This document shows, piece after piece, positions 40,527 to 48,724 of a stretch of 64,000 nt of DNA. Under the pieces are notes generated by a model. It was not told where the DNA came from and searched no databases. It saw nothing but the letters and a program-made list of their open reading frames with translations. Source of the DNA: Rhizocola hellebori (GTDB taxonomy: Bacteria > Actinomycetota > Actinomycetes > Mycobacteriales > Micromonosporaceae); NCBI RefSeq assembly GCF_016862955.1, contig NZ_BONY01000001.1, positions 186,001 through 250,000 of the forward strand. The letters are read 5' to 3'. The stretch's first letter is position 1. Each line of letters opens with the position of its first letter. A program made the position numbers and the translations under genes.

Positions 40527-41276
40527 ATGGATAGGCTGCGCACCCCGTTCTTCTTCATCAGCCTGGTGGCGCTCGGGCTCGTGGTGCTGGTGGAGACCGG
40601 CAGCTCGTTCCTGCTGGGCCTGCAACCGGCCATGGGCACGGCCGCCGAGCTCGGCGCCGACGTGCCACCCGGTGCGCCGGAAAACCCAGGCGGCCTTGCC
40701 ATCTCCTATCTGGCTCTGATCGATGTCATCGTGCTCGGCACGGTGGCCCTGATGGCGGTGGGCATCGTCTTCTCCAAGCGGCTGCACGCTCGCGCGCAGG
40801 GAATCATCACCCTGATCGGGGCGATCGTTCTCATCCTCATCGCGATCGTGCTGCTGATAGTGGCCATCGCCCAGCTGATCCTCATGGTTTCGCTGCTGCT
40901 CGCGATTCCGTTCGGCACCATCGCCTACCTGATCATTTGGGGCTCTTTCCCGCGCGGCGAGGCGGCGGTCGTGCTGTCGCTCATCATGTTTCTCAAGCTG
41001 GTCGCGGTGGCCTTCCTCATCGCGGCACAACAGCGGTTCCTTCAGAACAAGGGGCTCGTGGCGCTCATCCTGACCTCGTTGCTGGGCAACGTGGTCGCGG
41101 TCTTCCTGCACGGTCTTGTCCCGGGCATCCTGGTCAGCATCACCGACGACATAGCCGCGATCGTGTTCGCGGTGGTGGCCATCATCTGGGCCATCATCCT
41201 GCTCATCGGCTCGATCCCGGCCATCGTGCGCGCCCTGCAGGTCACGGTGGAGAGCAAACCCGTGCCCTCGTCGTAA
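40527..41276 (+). CDS. Polytopic membrane protein ending the injection-system operon
   Basis: The 249-residue protein has six or seven hydrophobic helices and very short loops: FFFISLVALGLVVLVE, YLALIDVIVLGTVALMAVG, ITLIGAIVLILIAIVLLIV, LILMVSLLLAIPFGTIAYLI, VLSLIMFLKLVAVAFLIA, LVALILTSLLGNVVAVFL, IVFAVVAIIWAIILLIG. No family motif is recognised. It starts one base after the previous stop and is followed by a strong terminator. It may be a membrane platform or an immunity-like component; both are guesses. Confidence 0.7.
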   Translation: MDRLRTPFFFISLVALGLVVLVETGSSFLLGLQPAMGTAAELGADVPPGAPENPGGLAISYLALIDVIVLGTVALMAVGIVFSKRLHARAQGIITLIGAIVLILIAIVLLIVAIAQLILMVSLLLAIPFGTIAYLIIWGSFPRGEAAVVLSLIMFLKLVAVAFLIAAQQRFLQNKGLVALILTSLLGNVVAVFLHGLVPGILVSITDDIAAIVFAVVAIIWAIILLIGSIPAIVRALQVTVESKPVPSS

Positions 41277-41285
41277 AACAGTGGT

Positions 41286-41319
41286 GGCGCCAGCGGCGTG
41301 GGGGTTCGCCGCTGGCGCC
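41286..41319. terminator. Bidirectional terminator after the injection-system operon
   Basis: GGCGCCAGCGGCG (41286-41298) and its exact complement CGCCGCTGGCGCC (41307-41319) form a 13-base stem with an eight-base loop. It sits between the convergent operon end and the hsp20 stop, nine bases past the former and 25 from the latter. Confidence 0.8.
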
Positions 41320-41344
41320 GGGACCGGTGCAACGTTTTGCCGGC

Positions 41345-41797
41345 TCAGCTCTCGGTGGCCGGCTCCGCCGTGGCACCGTTGATGGCGATGCGCTTGGGCT
41401 CGTCATCGGAGAAGGCGCCGCTTACCCGAACGGTCAGCACGCCGTCGCTGTAGTCAGCACTCAGCGCTTCCGCCGTGACATGGCGCGGCACGGTGAAGCT
41501 TCGCCGGAACGAGCCGTATCGGACCTCACGCAGGCGATAGACGGAGCTGTCCTCCGCCCGCTCATCGCGGCGCTCGCCGTGGATGACCAGACGGCCATTG
41601 GTCAGCTCGACGGTGACGTCCTTGGTGATGTCCACCCCGGGCAGTTCGACGCGGACCACGGCGTCCGTGCCGTCACGCACGATCTCGGCTGCGGGCACGA
41701 AAGCATCCTTCTGAGCCGGCCCGAAGCCACGGCGAAGGAGGACGCTGTCGAAGCTGGCGAACGGGTCGCGCCTGGTCAAAAGGGTCAGGTTGGTCAT
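41345..41797 (-). CDS. Hsp20/alpha-crystallin family small heat-shock protein
   Basis: The 150-residue protein has an alpha-crystallin domain from residue 36 to 135: VPAAEIVRDGTDAVVRVELPGVDITKDVTVELTNGRLVIHGERR, VRYGSFRRSFTVPRHVTAEALSADYSDGVLTVRVSG. It binds unfolding proteins without ATP. The ATG at 41797 follows GGAG of the leader. A HAIR element upstream (41846-41866) predicts repression by HspR, with induction when DnaK is titrated. Confidence 0.93.
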   Translation of the reverse strand: MTNLTLLTRRDPFASFDSVLLRRGFGPAQKDAFVPAAEIVRDGTDAVVRVELPGVDITKDVTVELTNGRLVIHGERRDERAEDSSVYRLREVRYGSFRRSFTVPRHVTAEALSADYSDGVLTVRVSGAFSDDEPKRIAINGATAEPATES

Positions 41798-41845
41798 TTT
41801 GTCGTCTCCTGGGAGTCTCAAGTTTTGTCCACCTGACAGACCAAA

Positions 41846-41866
41846 CTTGAGCCGACCCGACTCAAT
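41846..41866. promoter_or_regulatory. HAIR (HspR-binding) inverted repeat upstream of hsp20
   Basis: CTTGAGC-N7-ACTCAAT matches the HAIR consensus CTTGAGT-N7-ACTCAAG at 12 of 14 arm positions, with the exact seven-base spacer. It lies 49 bases upstream of the hsp20 ATG and covers the last codons of the rhamnulokinase gene. A further CTCAAG half-site lies at 41817-41822, giving an overall CTCAAGTTT...AAACTTGAG symmetry with the proximal arm. Confidence 0.8.
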
Positions 41867-43325
41867 TCCGAGCGGCGCTGTGATCCGGGCCACCGCGGTC
41901 AAGGCGCAGCGCGGCCTCACGCCACACCTGCTGGCTGCCCTGGGGCTCGAAGCGGCGCACCGGTTGGGTGGCCCGGACCAGGGCGCGCATATCGTCCAGG
42001 CTGGCCCCGACCGCGCCCAGCGACCGGGCCTGCACGAGGATGTTGCCCAGCGCGGTGGCCTCGACCGGCCCGGCCAGTACGGGCAGGCCGCAGGCGTCGG
42101 CGGTGAGCTGGCACAGCAGGTCGTTGCGGGCACCGCCGCCGACGATGTGAACGACGTCGACCGCGCGCCCGGACAGGCGCTGCGCATCGTCCAATGTGGA
42201 CATGTGGGCGAGCGCGAGACTGTCCAGGATGCAGCGCACCGTCTCCGCCTGGGTCTGCGGCGCGCTCTGCCCGAGCCGCCGGCAGGCCTCACCGATGCGG
42301 GCCGGCATGTCGCCGGGGGCCAGGAAGCTCGGCTCGTTCGGGTCGATGACCGCACGCAACGGTGTCACCTGCGCCGCGGCGCGCAACAGCGGCTCGACGT
42401 CGTCGACCCCCCACACCCGCTGGCATTCCTGCACCAGCCACAGGCCCATGACGTTGCGCAGGTACCGGATGGTGCCGTCGATGCCGACCTCGTTGGTGAA
42501 GTTGGCCAGCCTGCTCTCCTGCGACAGGACCGGCGCGTCCAGCTCCACTCCGGCCAAAGACCAGGTGCCGCAGGAGATGTAGGCGAACCGCTGCCCCTGC
42601 GCCGGAACCCCGATGACCGCCGACGCGGTGTCGTGTGAGGCCACCGTGGTGACCGGCACGCCGCCGAGCCCGGTCTCCTTACCCAGCACGCCGAGACGGT
42701 CGCCGGGCTCGCGCAGCGGCGGCAGAATGGCGGGCCGGATCCCAAGCCGGGTGGCCAGCTGCGCCGACCACTTCCCGTCGGTCACATCGAGCAGCTGTGT
42801 CGTGGAGGCGTTGGTGCGCTCCGCGCCGATCTGACCGGTCAGCCAGTAACCGATCAGATCCGGGATCAGCAGCAGCGTTCTGGCGGCCGCCATCTGCGCG
42901 GTGTCGCGCGCGGCGACCAATTGGAAGATGGTGTTGAACGGCAGCAGCTGCAGCCCGGTGGCCGGGTAGAGCTCCTCGGCCGGCACCTCACGCAGCACCC
43001 GTTCCATCACCCCGTCGGTGCGGGTGTCGCGGTAGTGCACCGGATTGCCAAGCAGCTTTCCGTCGGCGTCGAGCAGGCCGTAGTCGATCGCCCACGAGTC
43101 GACGCCGATCGAGTCGACCGGGCCGGCCTGACGCAGCCCTTCCAGGATGCTCCGATAGAGGCTCAGCACATCCCAATGCAGCGTTGCCCCCACGGTCACC
43201 GGGATGTTCGGGAAACGCGCCACCTCGGCCAGGCCGAGCAGGTCCGGCCCGACCCGGCCGGTCATCACCCGGCCGCTGGCCGCGCCGAGATCGACGGCGG
43301 CCACCGTGCGCACCGGCGCGCTCAT
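41862..43325 (-). CDS. rhaB: Rhamnulokinase
   Basis: The 487-residue FGGY-type kinase phosphorylates L-rhamnulose at O-1. Its N-terminus AAVDLGAASGRV is the phosphate-binding loop typical of rhamnulokinases. SIGVDSWAIDYGLLD, NPVHYRDTRTDG, NASTTQLLDV, TVASHDTASAV, YISCGTWSLAGVE and HIVGGGARNDLLCQLTAD follow in the expected order. It is the last gene of the rhamnose operon, with ATGA overlap with the aldolase/dehydrogenase gene. Its stop codon lies within the hsp20 HAIR element, so the two loci are packed together. Confidence 0.95.
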   Translation of the reverse strand: MSAPVRTVAAVDLGAASGRVMTGRVGPDLLGLAEVARFPNIPVTVGATLHWDVLSLYRSILEGLRQAGPVDSIGVDSWAIDYGLLDADGKLLGNPVHYRDTRTDGVMERVLREVPAEELYPATGLQLLPFNTIFQLVAARDTAQMAAARTLLLIPDLIGYWLTGQIGAERTNASTTQLLDVTDGKWSAQLATRLGIRPAILPPLREPGDRLGVLGKETGLGGVPVTTVASHDTASAVIGVPAQGQRFAYISCGTWSLAGVELDAPVLSQESRLANFTNEVGIDGTIRYLRNVMGLWLVQECQRVWGVDDVEPLLRAAAQVTPLRAVIDPNEPSFLAPGDMPARIGEACRRLGQSAPQTQAETVRCILDSLALAHMSTLDDAQRLSGRAVDVVHIVGGGARNDLLCQLTADACGLPVLAGPVEATALGNILVQARSLGAVGASLDDMRALVRATQPVRRFEPQGSQQVWREAALRLDRGGPDHSAARN

Positions 43326-45355
43326 CTCAGGAACGCCGCGGCGACGCCGGCGTCGACCGGCACGTGCAGGCCCGTGGTGTGGGAAAGCTCCGCACAGGTC
43401 AACACGAACACCGCGTTGGCCACGTGCTCGGGCAGCACCTCGCGTTTCAGCAGGGTTCGCTGGGCGTAGAACTCGCCGAGCTTCTCCTCGGGTACGCCGT
43501 AGACGGCGGCCCGCTTCGCCCCCCACCCGGAGGCGAAGATCCCCGAGCCGCGCACGACACCGTCCGGGTTGACCCCGTTGACCCGGATCCCGTGCCCGCC
43601 CAGCTCGGCGGCCAACAGCCGCACCTGGTGGGCCTGGTCGGCCTTTGCCGCGCCGTAGGCGACGTTGTCAGGCCCGGCGAAAACCGCGTTCTTGCTGGCG
43701 ATGTAGACGATGTCGCCACCCATCGCCTGCGCCACCATGACCCGGGCCGCCTCCCGGGAAACCAGGAACGAGCCTCGGGCCATCACGTCGTGCTGGAGGT
43801 CCCAGTCGTCGGTTGTGGTTTCCAGCAACGGTTTTGACACCGACAGGCCGGCGTTGTTGACGACGAGGTCGACCCCGCCGAAGGCCAGCGCTGCGGCCGC
43901 GAACCCTTGCCGCACCTGCGTTTCGTCGGTCACGTCCAGCTGGCAGGCGATCGCCGCGTCGGGGCCGCCGATCTCCTGCGCCACCCTGGTGGCGGTGGCC
44001 ATGTCGCGATCGGCCACCACGACGCACGCGCCCTCCGCGGCCAGGCGCAGCGCGATCGCCCGGCCGATGCCCGAACCGCCGCCGGTGACCAGGGCGACCC
44101 GGGCCGCCAGCGGCTTGGGCTTGGGCATCCGGGCGAGCTTGGCCTCCTCCAGCGCCCAGTACTCGATCCGGAACTTCTCCGCCTCCGGGATCGGCGCATA
44201 GCGTGACACCGCCTCGGCCCCGCGCATCACGTTGATGGCGTTGACGTAGAACTCCCCCGCCACCCGCGCGGTCTGCTTGTCGCGGCCGAAGCTGAACATG
44301 CCCACGCCGGGTACCAGGACGATGGCCGGGTCTGCGCCGCGCATCGGCGGCGACTGCGCGTCGGCGTGACGTTCGTAGTAGGCGGCGTACTCCTTGCGGT
44401 AGGCCGCGTGCAGCTCACCGAGTCGCGCGATGGTCTCGGCCAGGCCCGCGGTGGGTGGCAGGTCCAGCACGAGGGGGCGCACTTTGGTACGCAGAAAATG
44501 ATCCGGACAGGAGGTGCCCAGCGCGGCCAGCCGTGGATGTTCGGCGTGGGCAAGGAAATCGAGCACCACCTCGGTGTCGGTGAAGTGCCCGACCTGTGCC
44601 CGGTCGGTGGAGGCCAGCCCGCGCAGCACCGGCGCCAGCTCGGCGGCGCGGGCCCGCCGCTGTGTCTCGGGCAGCGCGGCAAAGCCGGGCAGCGGCGGGC
44701 CGAACGGGTCGGGACGGCCGTGCTGGTCGAGGAATGCTTGCGCGGTATAGATAATCTCCACCGACCGCTGCTCACATTCCTGGCTGGAGTCACCCCAAGC
44801 GGTGATGCCGTGCCCGCCCAGAATGACTCCGATCGCGCTGGGATGGGCCGCGCGCCACGCCGCGATGTCCATACCCAGCTGGAAACCGGGACGCCGCCAC
44901 GGCACCCATCCCACCCGATCGCCGAAACACCGTCGCGTCAACGCCTCGCCGTCGGCCGCGGTGGCCAGCGCGATGCCCGCGTCGGGATGCAGATGGTCCA
45001 CGTGCGCGGCGTCGAGCAGCCCGTGCATGGCGGTGTCGATGGACGGCGCGGCACCGCCCTTGCCGTGCAGGCAGTAGTCGAACAGGCCGACCATCTCATC
45101 CTCGCGGTCGACACCCGGGTAGACCCCGGTCAGGGCGCGTAGCCTGTCCAGGCGCAGCACCGCCAGCCCGGCCTCGGTGATGGTGCCCAGATCTCCGCCG
45201 GAACCCTTGACCCACATCAGCGGCACCGGCTGTCCGGTGACCGGGTCGGCCGCCTCGCCTTTGGCCGAGGTGTTGCCGCCGGCATAGTTGGTGTTGCGCG
45301 GGTCGGTGCCCAGCCGCCGCGACCTTTCGATCAGCTCCTGCAGTGCCCCGGTCAT
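43322..45355 (-). CDS. Bifunctional rhamnulose-1-phosphate aldolase / short-chain alcohol dehydrogenase
   Basis: In the 677-residue protein, the N-terminal half (about 1-400) is a class II aldolase: NTNYAGGNTSAKG near the start, HVDHLHPDAGIALATA with the metal-binding His pair, and a second HGITAWGD. The C-terminal half (about 420-677) is a short-chain dehydrogenase with TGGGSGIG, the NNAG motif and the catalytic YGAAK. The fusion splits rhamnulose-1-phosphate and then oxidises L-lactaldehyde. The start at 45355 shares one base with the rhaI stop (TGATG); an in-frame start 12 bases upstream is possible. It is the standard fused enzyme of actinobacterial and rhizobial rhamnose operons. Confidence 0.95.
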   Translation of the reverse strand: MTGALQELIERSRRLGTDPRNTNYAGGNTSAKGEAADPVTGQPVPLMWVKGSGGDLGTITEAGLAVLRLDRLRALTGVYPGVDREDEMVGLFDYCLHGKGGAAPSIDTAMHGLLDAAHVDHLHPDAGIALATAADGEALTRRCFGDRVGWVPWRRPGFQLGMDIAAWRAAHPSAIGVILGGHGITAWGDSSQECEQRSVEIIYTAQAFLDQHGRPDPFGPPLPGFAALPETQRRARAAELAPVLRGLASTDRAQVGHFTDTEVVLDFLAHAEHPRLAALGTSCPDHFLRTKVRPLVLDLPPTAGLAETIARLGELHAAYRKEYAAYYERHADAQSPPMRGADPAIVLVPGVGMFSFGRDKQTARVAGEFYVNAINVMRGAEAVSRYAPIPEAEKFRIEYWALEEAKLARMPKPKPLAARVALVTGGGSGIGRAIALRLAAEGACVVVADRDMATATRVAQEIGGPDAAIACQLDVTDETQVRQGFAAAALAFGGVDLVVNNAGLSVSKPLLETTTDDWDLQHDVMARGSFLVSREAARVMVAQAMGGDIVYIASKNAVFAGPDNVAYGAAKADQAHQVRLLAAELGGHGIRVNGVNPDGVVRGSGIFASGWGAKRAAVYGVPEEKLGEFYAQRTLLKREVLPEHVANAVFVLTCAELSHTTGLHVPVDAGVAAAFLR

Positions 45356-46536
45356 CAGGCCCCCCACCCGGCGGCCTGGCCTTGCGCACGTTCGGCTCGG
45401 ATTTGCTCAAAGTAGCCGGACCGCTTGTAGGCCGCGATCGGATCAGGGTCCAGCCCCATTTCCTCGCGCAGCTCGCGCAGCAGCGGCCGGACATCGGTCT
45501 GATAGGCGTCCATCATCGCCGCGTTGGCCTCCAGCACGTCGCCGTTGTTCTGCGCGGCCCGCAGCGCGTCGTGGTCGACCAGCAGCGCTTTGGCGGTGGC
45601 CTCCTGCACGTTCATCACCGAACGGATCACCGCGGGGATCTTCGGCTCGATGTTGTGGCACTGGTCGAGCATGAAAGCTATGCCCGCGTTGGCATCCAGC
45701 GCACCCGCCAGCACGATCTCGTGCATGATCCGGAAGAGCTGGAACGGGTCGGCCGCACCGACCATCAGATCGTCGTCGGCGTAGAACCGCGAGTTGAAGT
45801 CGAATCCGCCCAGTCTTCCAGCGCGAAGCAACATGGCGACGATGAATTCTATGTTGGTACCAGGTGCATGATGCCCGGTGTCGATGACGACCTGCGCCCG
45901 GTCACCAAGCTGGGTGCAATGCAGGTAGGCGGTGCCCCAGTCGGGCACGTCGGTCATGTAGAAAGCGGGCTCGAAAAGCTTGTACTCCAAAAGCATCCGC
46001 TGATCGCCGGCAAGCCGGTCATAGGTTTCCCGCAGCGCCTCGGCCAGGCGGTCCTGGCGGGTGCGCACGTCGTCCTGGCCGGGATAGTTGGTGCCGTCGG
46101 AGAACCACAGTTTGAGGTCGCGCGACCCGGTCTGGTCCATGACGTCAACGCACTCCAGCAGATGCCCGATCGCTTTACGGCGCACCCCCGGGTCGGGGTT
46201 GGTCACACTGCCCAGCATGAAGTCGTTGTCCTGGAAGACATTGGCGTTGATCGTGCCCAGCTGGATCCCGGCGTCGGCCGCGGCACGGGCCAGCTGCGCG
46301 TAGTCGGCCACCTTGTCCCACGGGATGTGCAGCGCCACGCTCGGCGCCACGCCGGTGAACCGATGCACGGTCGCCGCATCGGCGATCTTCTCGTAGGGAT
46401 CGCGCGGCACACCCTGCTGCGCGAAGACCTTGAACCGGGTCCCGGAGTTGCCGTAGGCCCAGGACGCCGTCTCGATGCGCTGCCCGCGCAGGGCCGAAAG
46501 CACGCGCGACCGGGTCTGCGGCGCCAGCTCACTCAT
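45355..46536 (-). CDS. rhaI: L-rhamnose isomerase (RhaI type)
   Basis: The 393-residue TIM-barrel isomerase converts L-rhamnose to L-rhamnulose. Diagnostic stretches are LKLWFSDGTNYPGQDD, QRMLLEYKLFEPAFYMTD, QVVIDTGHHAPGTNIEF, GGFDFNSRFYADDDLM and QCHNIEPKIPAVIRSV, which supply the metal ligands (Glu, Asp, His) of this family. The start at 46536 has GGGAGAAACAAA upstream. It is the first catabolic gene after the importer genes and is separated from the binding protein by a strong hairpin. Confidence 0.95.
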   Translation of the reverse strand: MSELAPQTRSRVLSALRGQRIETASWAYGNSGTRFKVFAQQGVPRDPYEKIADAATVHRFTGVAPSVALHIPWDKVADYAQLARAAADAGIQLGTINANVFQDNDFMLGSVTNPDPGVRRKAIGHLLECVDVMDQTGSRDLKLWFSDGTNYPGQDDVRTRQDRLAEALRETYDRLAGDQRMLLEYKLFEPAFYMTDVPDWGTAYLHCTQLGDRAQVVIDTGHHAPGTNIEFIVAMLLRAGRLGGFDFNSRFYADDDLMVGAADPFQLFRIMHEIVLAGALDANAGIAFMLDQCHNIEPKIPAVIRSVMNVQEATAKALLVDHDALRAAQNNGDVLEANAAMMDAYQTDVRPLLRELREEMGLDPDPIAAYKRSGYFEQIRAERAQGQAAGWGA

Positions 46537-46577
46537 TTTGTTTCTCCCAGCTGATCGTGTGCGGTTGAGCGGGTCGG

Positions 46578-46609
46578 TGGTGTGGCATGGATCGCGCCAT
46601 GCCACACCA
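46578..46609 (-). terminator. Strong hairpin between the rhamnose-binding protein gene and rhaI
   Basis: TGGTGTGGCATGG (46578-46590) and CCATGCCACACCA (46597-46609) form a perfect 13-base stem with a six-base loop, eight bases after the binding-protein stop. There is no U-tract and the rhaI start follows at 46536. It is therefore more likely a partial terminator or RNA-stabilising stem that raises binding-protein mRNA above the downstream genes. Confidence 0.65.
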
Positions 46610-46617
46610 AACGTGTG

Positions 46618-47667
46618 TCAGAAGTTGAATTGCTCGATGTTGGACGCGGTGAACGTGAACGGGTCTCCCAGCAGCACGGTGGCGTCCTTGCCGACGGTGA
46701 ACTCGCCGAGCTTGCCGGCCTTGAACTTGTCGCCCTCCTTGCCAGTGATCATCCCAGAGGCAAGCGCGCCACCGGCGTAGGCGGCCAGGTAGCCGAGGTC
46801 GGCCGGGTTCCACAGCGCGAAAGCTTTGACCGTGCCGTCTTTGACGAAGCTGCGCATCTGGTTGGGCGTGCCCAGCCCGGTCAGCTGCACCTTGCCCTTG
46901 AAGGTGGAGCCGGACAGGTAGCGGGCCGCCGCCGCGACACCCACCGTGGTGGGCGAGATGATGCCCTTGAGGCTGGGGTGTTTGGCAAGCAGCGCCTGGG
47001 TTTCGGTGAACGACTTCTCGTCCTTGTCGTCGCCGTAGACGGTATCCACCAGCTTGAGTTTGGCGTACTCCGGCTTGGTCAGCTCCGCCTTCATCATTTC
47101 GATCCAGGCGTTCTGGTTGGTGGCGTTGGCCGTCGCCGACAGGATCGCGATCTCGCCGCCGTCGGCGCCGATCGCCTGGGAGATCAGTTTGATCTGGATT
47201 TTGGCGATGCCCTCGGCCGTCGCCTGGTTGATGAACAGATCGCGGCACGACGCGTTGGTGTCCGAGTCGAAGGTGACCACCTTCGCCCCGGCCTGGCGGG
47301 CCTCGTTGAGCGCGCCGCAGATGGCGTCCTTGTCGTTGGCGGACACCACAATGACATCGGTCTTCTGCTGCGAGAGCGTGTTGATGTAACTGACCTGAGC
47401 CGATGGGCTCGACTCCGACGGGCCGGTCTCGGTGTACTTGCCGCCGAATTCCTCAACCGCGGCCTTGCCGCCGTTGTCGGAGGTGGTGAAGTAAGGGTTG
47501 TTGACCTGCTTGGGCAGGAACGCGATTTTCAGGCCGCTCTTCATGGCACCGGTGCCGCCGGGGCCGGGGCCGGCTGGGGTGTCCTCGGCGCACGCGGCCG
47601 TGGCCAAAGCGAGCGCCGCCATGGCGGCCAAGGCCAGCAAGCGGACCTGTGTCGTGCCTGCTCTCAT
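46618..47667 (-). CDS. rhaS: Rhamnose ABC transporter substrate-binding lipoprotein (RhaS type)
   Basis: The 349-residue protein has a lipoprotein signal peptide with lipobox TAAC and a type-1 sugar-binding fold: LKIAFLPKQVNNPYFTTSDNGG, INTLSQQKTDVIVVSANDKDA, KVVTFDSDTN, GDDKDEKSFTETQALLAKHPSLKGIISPTTVG. The FLPKQVNNPYF opening is characteristic of rhamnose-binding proteins. It delivers L-rhamnose to the RhaP/RhaQ/RhaT transporter encoded just upstream. The name follows the rhizobial rhaSTPQ nomenclature, not the E. coli activator. Confidence 0.92.
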   Translation of the reverse strand: MRAGTTQVRLLALAAMAALALATAACAEDTPAGPGPGGTGAMKSGLKIAFLPKQVNNPYFTTSDNGGKAAVEEFGGKYTETGPSESSPSAQVSYINTLSQQKTDVIVVSANDKDAICGALNEARQAGAKVVTFDSDTNASCRDLFINQATAEGIAKIQIKLISQAIGADGGEIAILSATANATNQNAWIEMMKAELTKPEYAKLKLVDTVYGDDKDEKSFTETQALLAKHPSLKGIISPTTVGVAAAARYLSGSTFKGKVQLTGLGTPNQMRSFVKDGTVKAFALWNPADLGYLAAYAGGALASGMITGKEGDKFKAGKLGEFTVGKDATVLLGDPFTFTASNIEQFNF

Positions 47668-47710
47668 GTGAGGGTTCCTTTCCTATCCTCGCCGTGAATC
47701 ACCGGCGGCA

Positions 47711-48724
47711 TCAACTGGAGGGCGAAACTGTTGGTGCGTTGGAGCGCCGCCGGCGCAGCCGCTCGCGCAGCATGCCGACGACATTCGGTCCGACGACCGA
47801 GGCGATGAGCAGCGAGCCGGTGATGACGGTGAGCGTGTTCTCCGGCACGTAGGCCAGCTGCAGCGCGTTGCGCAGCACACCGAGCAGGCAGACCGAGGCG
47901 AGCACGCCGAGCAGGGCGCCCCGGCCACCGAAAATCGAGACCCCGCCGAGCAGCACCGCGGCGACGACCGCCAGCTCCAGGCCCGTCCCGTTGTCTGCGC
48001 GGGCGCTGGCGAAGCGCAGCGTCCAGAACACCCCGGCCAAGGCCGACATGGCGCCGCTGGCGACGAAGAGCCAGAATTTGGCCTGCCGCACGTTGACTCC
48101 GGCGAAGCGGGCCGCTTCGGCGTTGTTGCCCATGGCGTAAAGGCCGCGGCCGATGGGTGTCGCGTGCAGGACGACGGCGAAAATCACGGCGAGCGCCGCC
48201 ACGACCAGGATCACCCAGGGGATGGTGGTCCCGGGAAGGGGCTTGATGGCCGAGGTGGTCCAGGCGACCGGGTAGTTGGCCACGGCCCGGTCACCGAGCA
48301 CGACGTAGGCCAGACCTCTATACAGGGCAAGGGTTCCGATCGTCACCGCCAGCGACGGCAGCCCGAAACCGGTGACGAACAAGCCGTTGACCGCGCCCAG
48401 GACGGCGCCCATCAGCAGGCTGATCGCGATCAGGGCCGGCAGCGAGCTCACCCCCCACACCCACAGCTGCCCGACCACGGTGCAGGTCAGCCCGAGCACG
48501 CTGGCCACCGACAGGTCGATCTCACCGGTGATGACGATGAGGGTCATCGGCAACGCGATCAGCGCGATCGGGATCGCCTCAAGGGTGACGAAGCGCCAGA
48601 ATCGGGGACTGGCCACACCATCGATGGTCAGCGACCCGACGACCGCGACGGCGACCAGCGCGACAAGCATGACCGCGCTCCAGGAACCGAGAGCACCGCG
48701 CGCCCGGATGGCCCGATCAGACAT
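47711..48724 (-). CDS. rhaQ: Rhamnose ABC transporter permease (RhaQ type)
   Basis: The 337-residue polytopic protein has the permease loop IVITGEIDLSVASVLGLTC and later TPIGRGLYAMGNNAEAARFAGV and VAAVLLGGVSIFGGRGAL. The substitution GEIDLS for GGIDLS is common in rhamnose permeases. The ATG at 48724 has AGAAAGGA nine bases upstream and overlaps the preceding permease stop by eight bases; an ATG nine bases earlier has no spacing to that site. The P/Q assignment between the two permeases is by order only. Confidence 0.88.
   Translation of the reverse strand: MSDRAIRARGALGSWSAVMLVALVAVAVVGSLTIDGVASPRFWRFVTLEAIPIALIALPMTLIVITGEIDLSVASVLGLTCTVVGQLWVWGVSSLPALIAISLLMGAVLGAVNGLFVTGFGLPSLAVTIGTLALYRGLAYVVLGDRAVANYPVAWTTSAIKPLPGTTIPWVILVVAALAVIFAVVLHATPIGRGLYAMGNNAEAARFAGVNVRQAKFWLFVASGAMSALAGVFWTLRFASARADNGTGLELAVVAAVLLGGVSIFGGRGALLGVLASVCLLGVLRNALQLAYVPENTLTVITGSLLIASVVGPNVVGMLRERLRRRRSNAPTVSPSS

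Noticed and set aside
29615-41276. Prophage
   Set aside because: Tail-type genes only; there is no capsid, portal, terminase, lysis, integrase or replication gene, and the operon structure matches injection systems.
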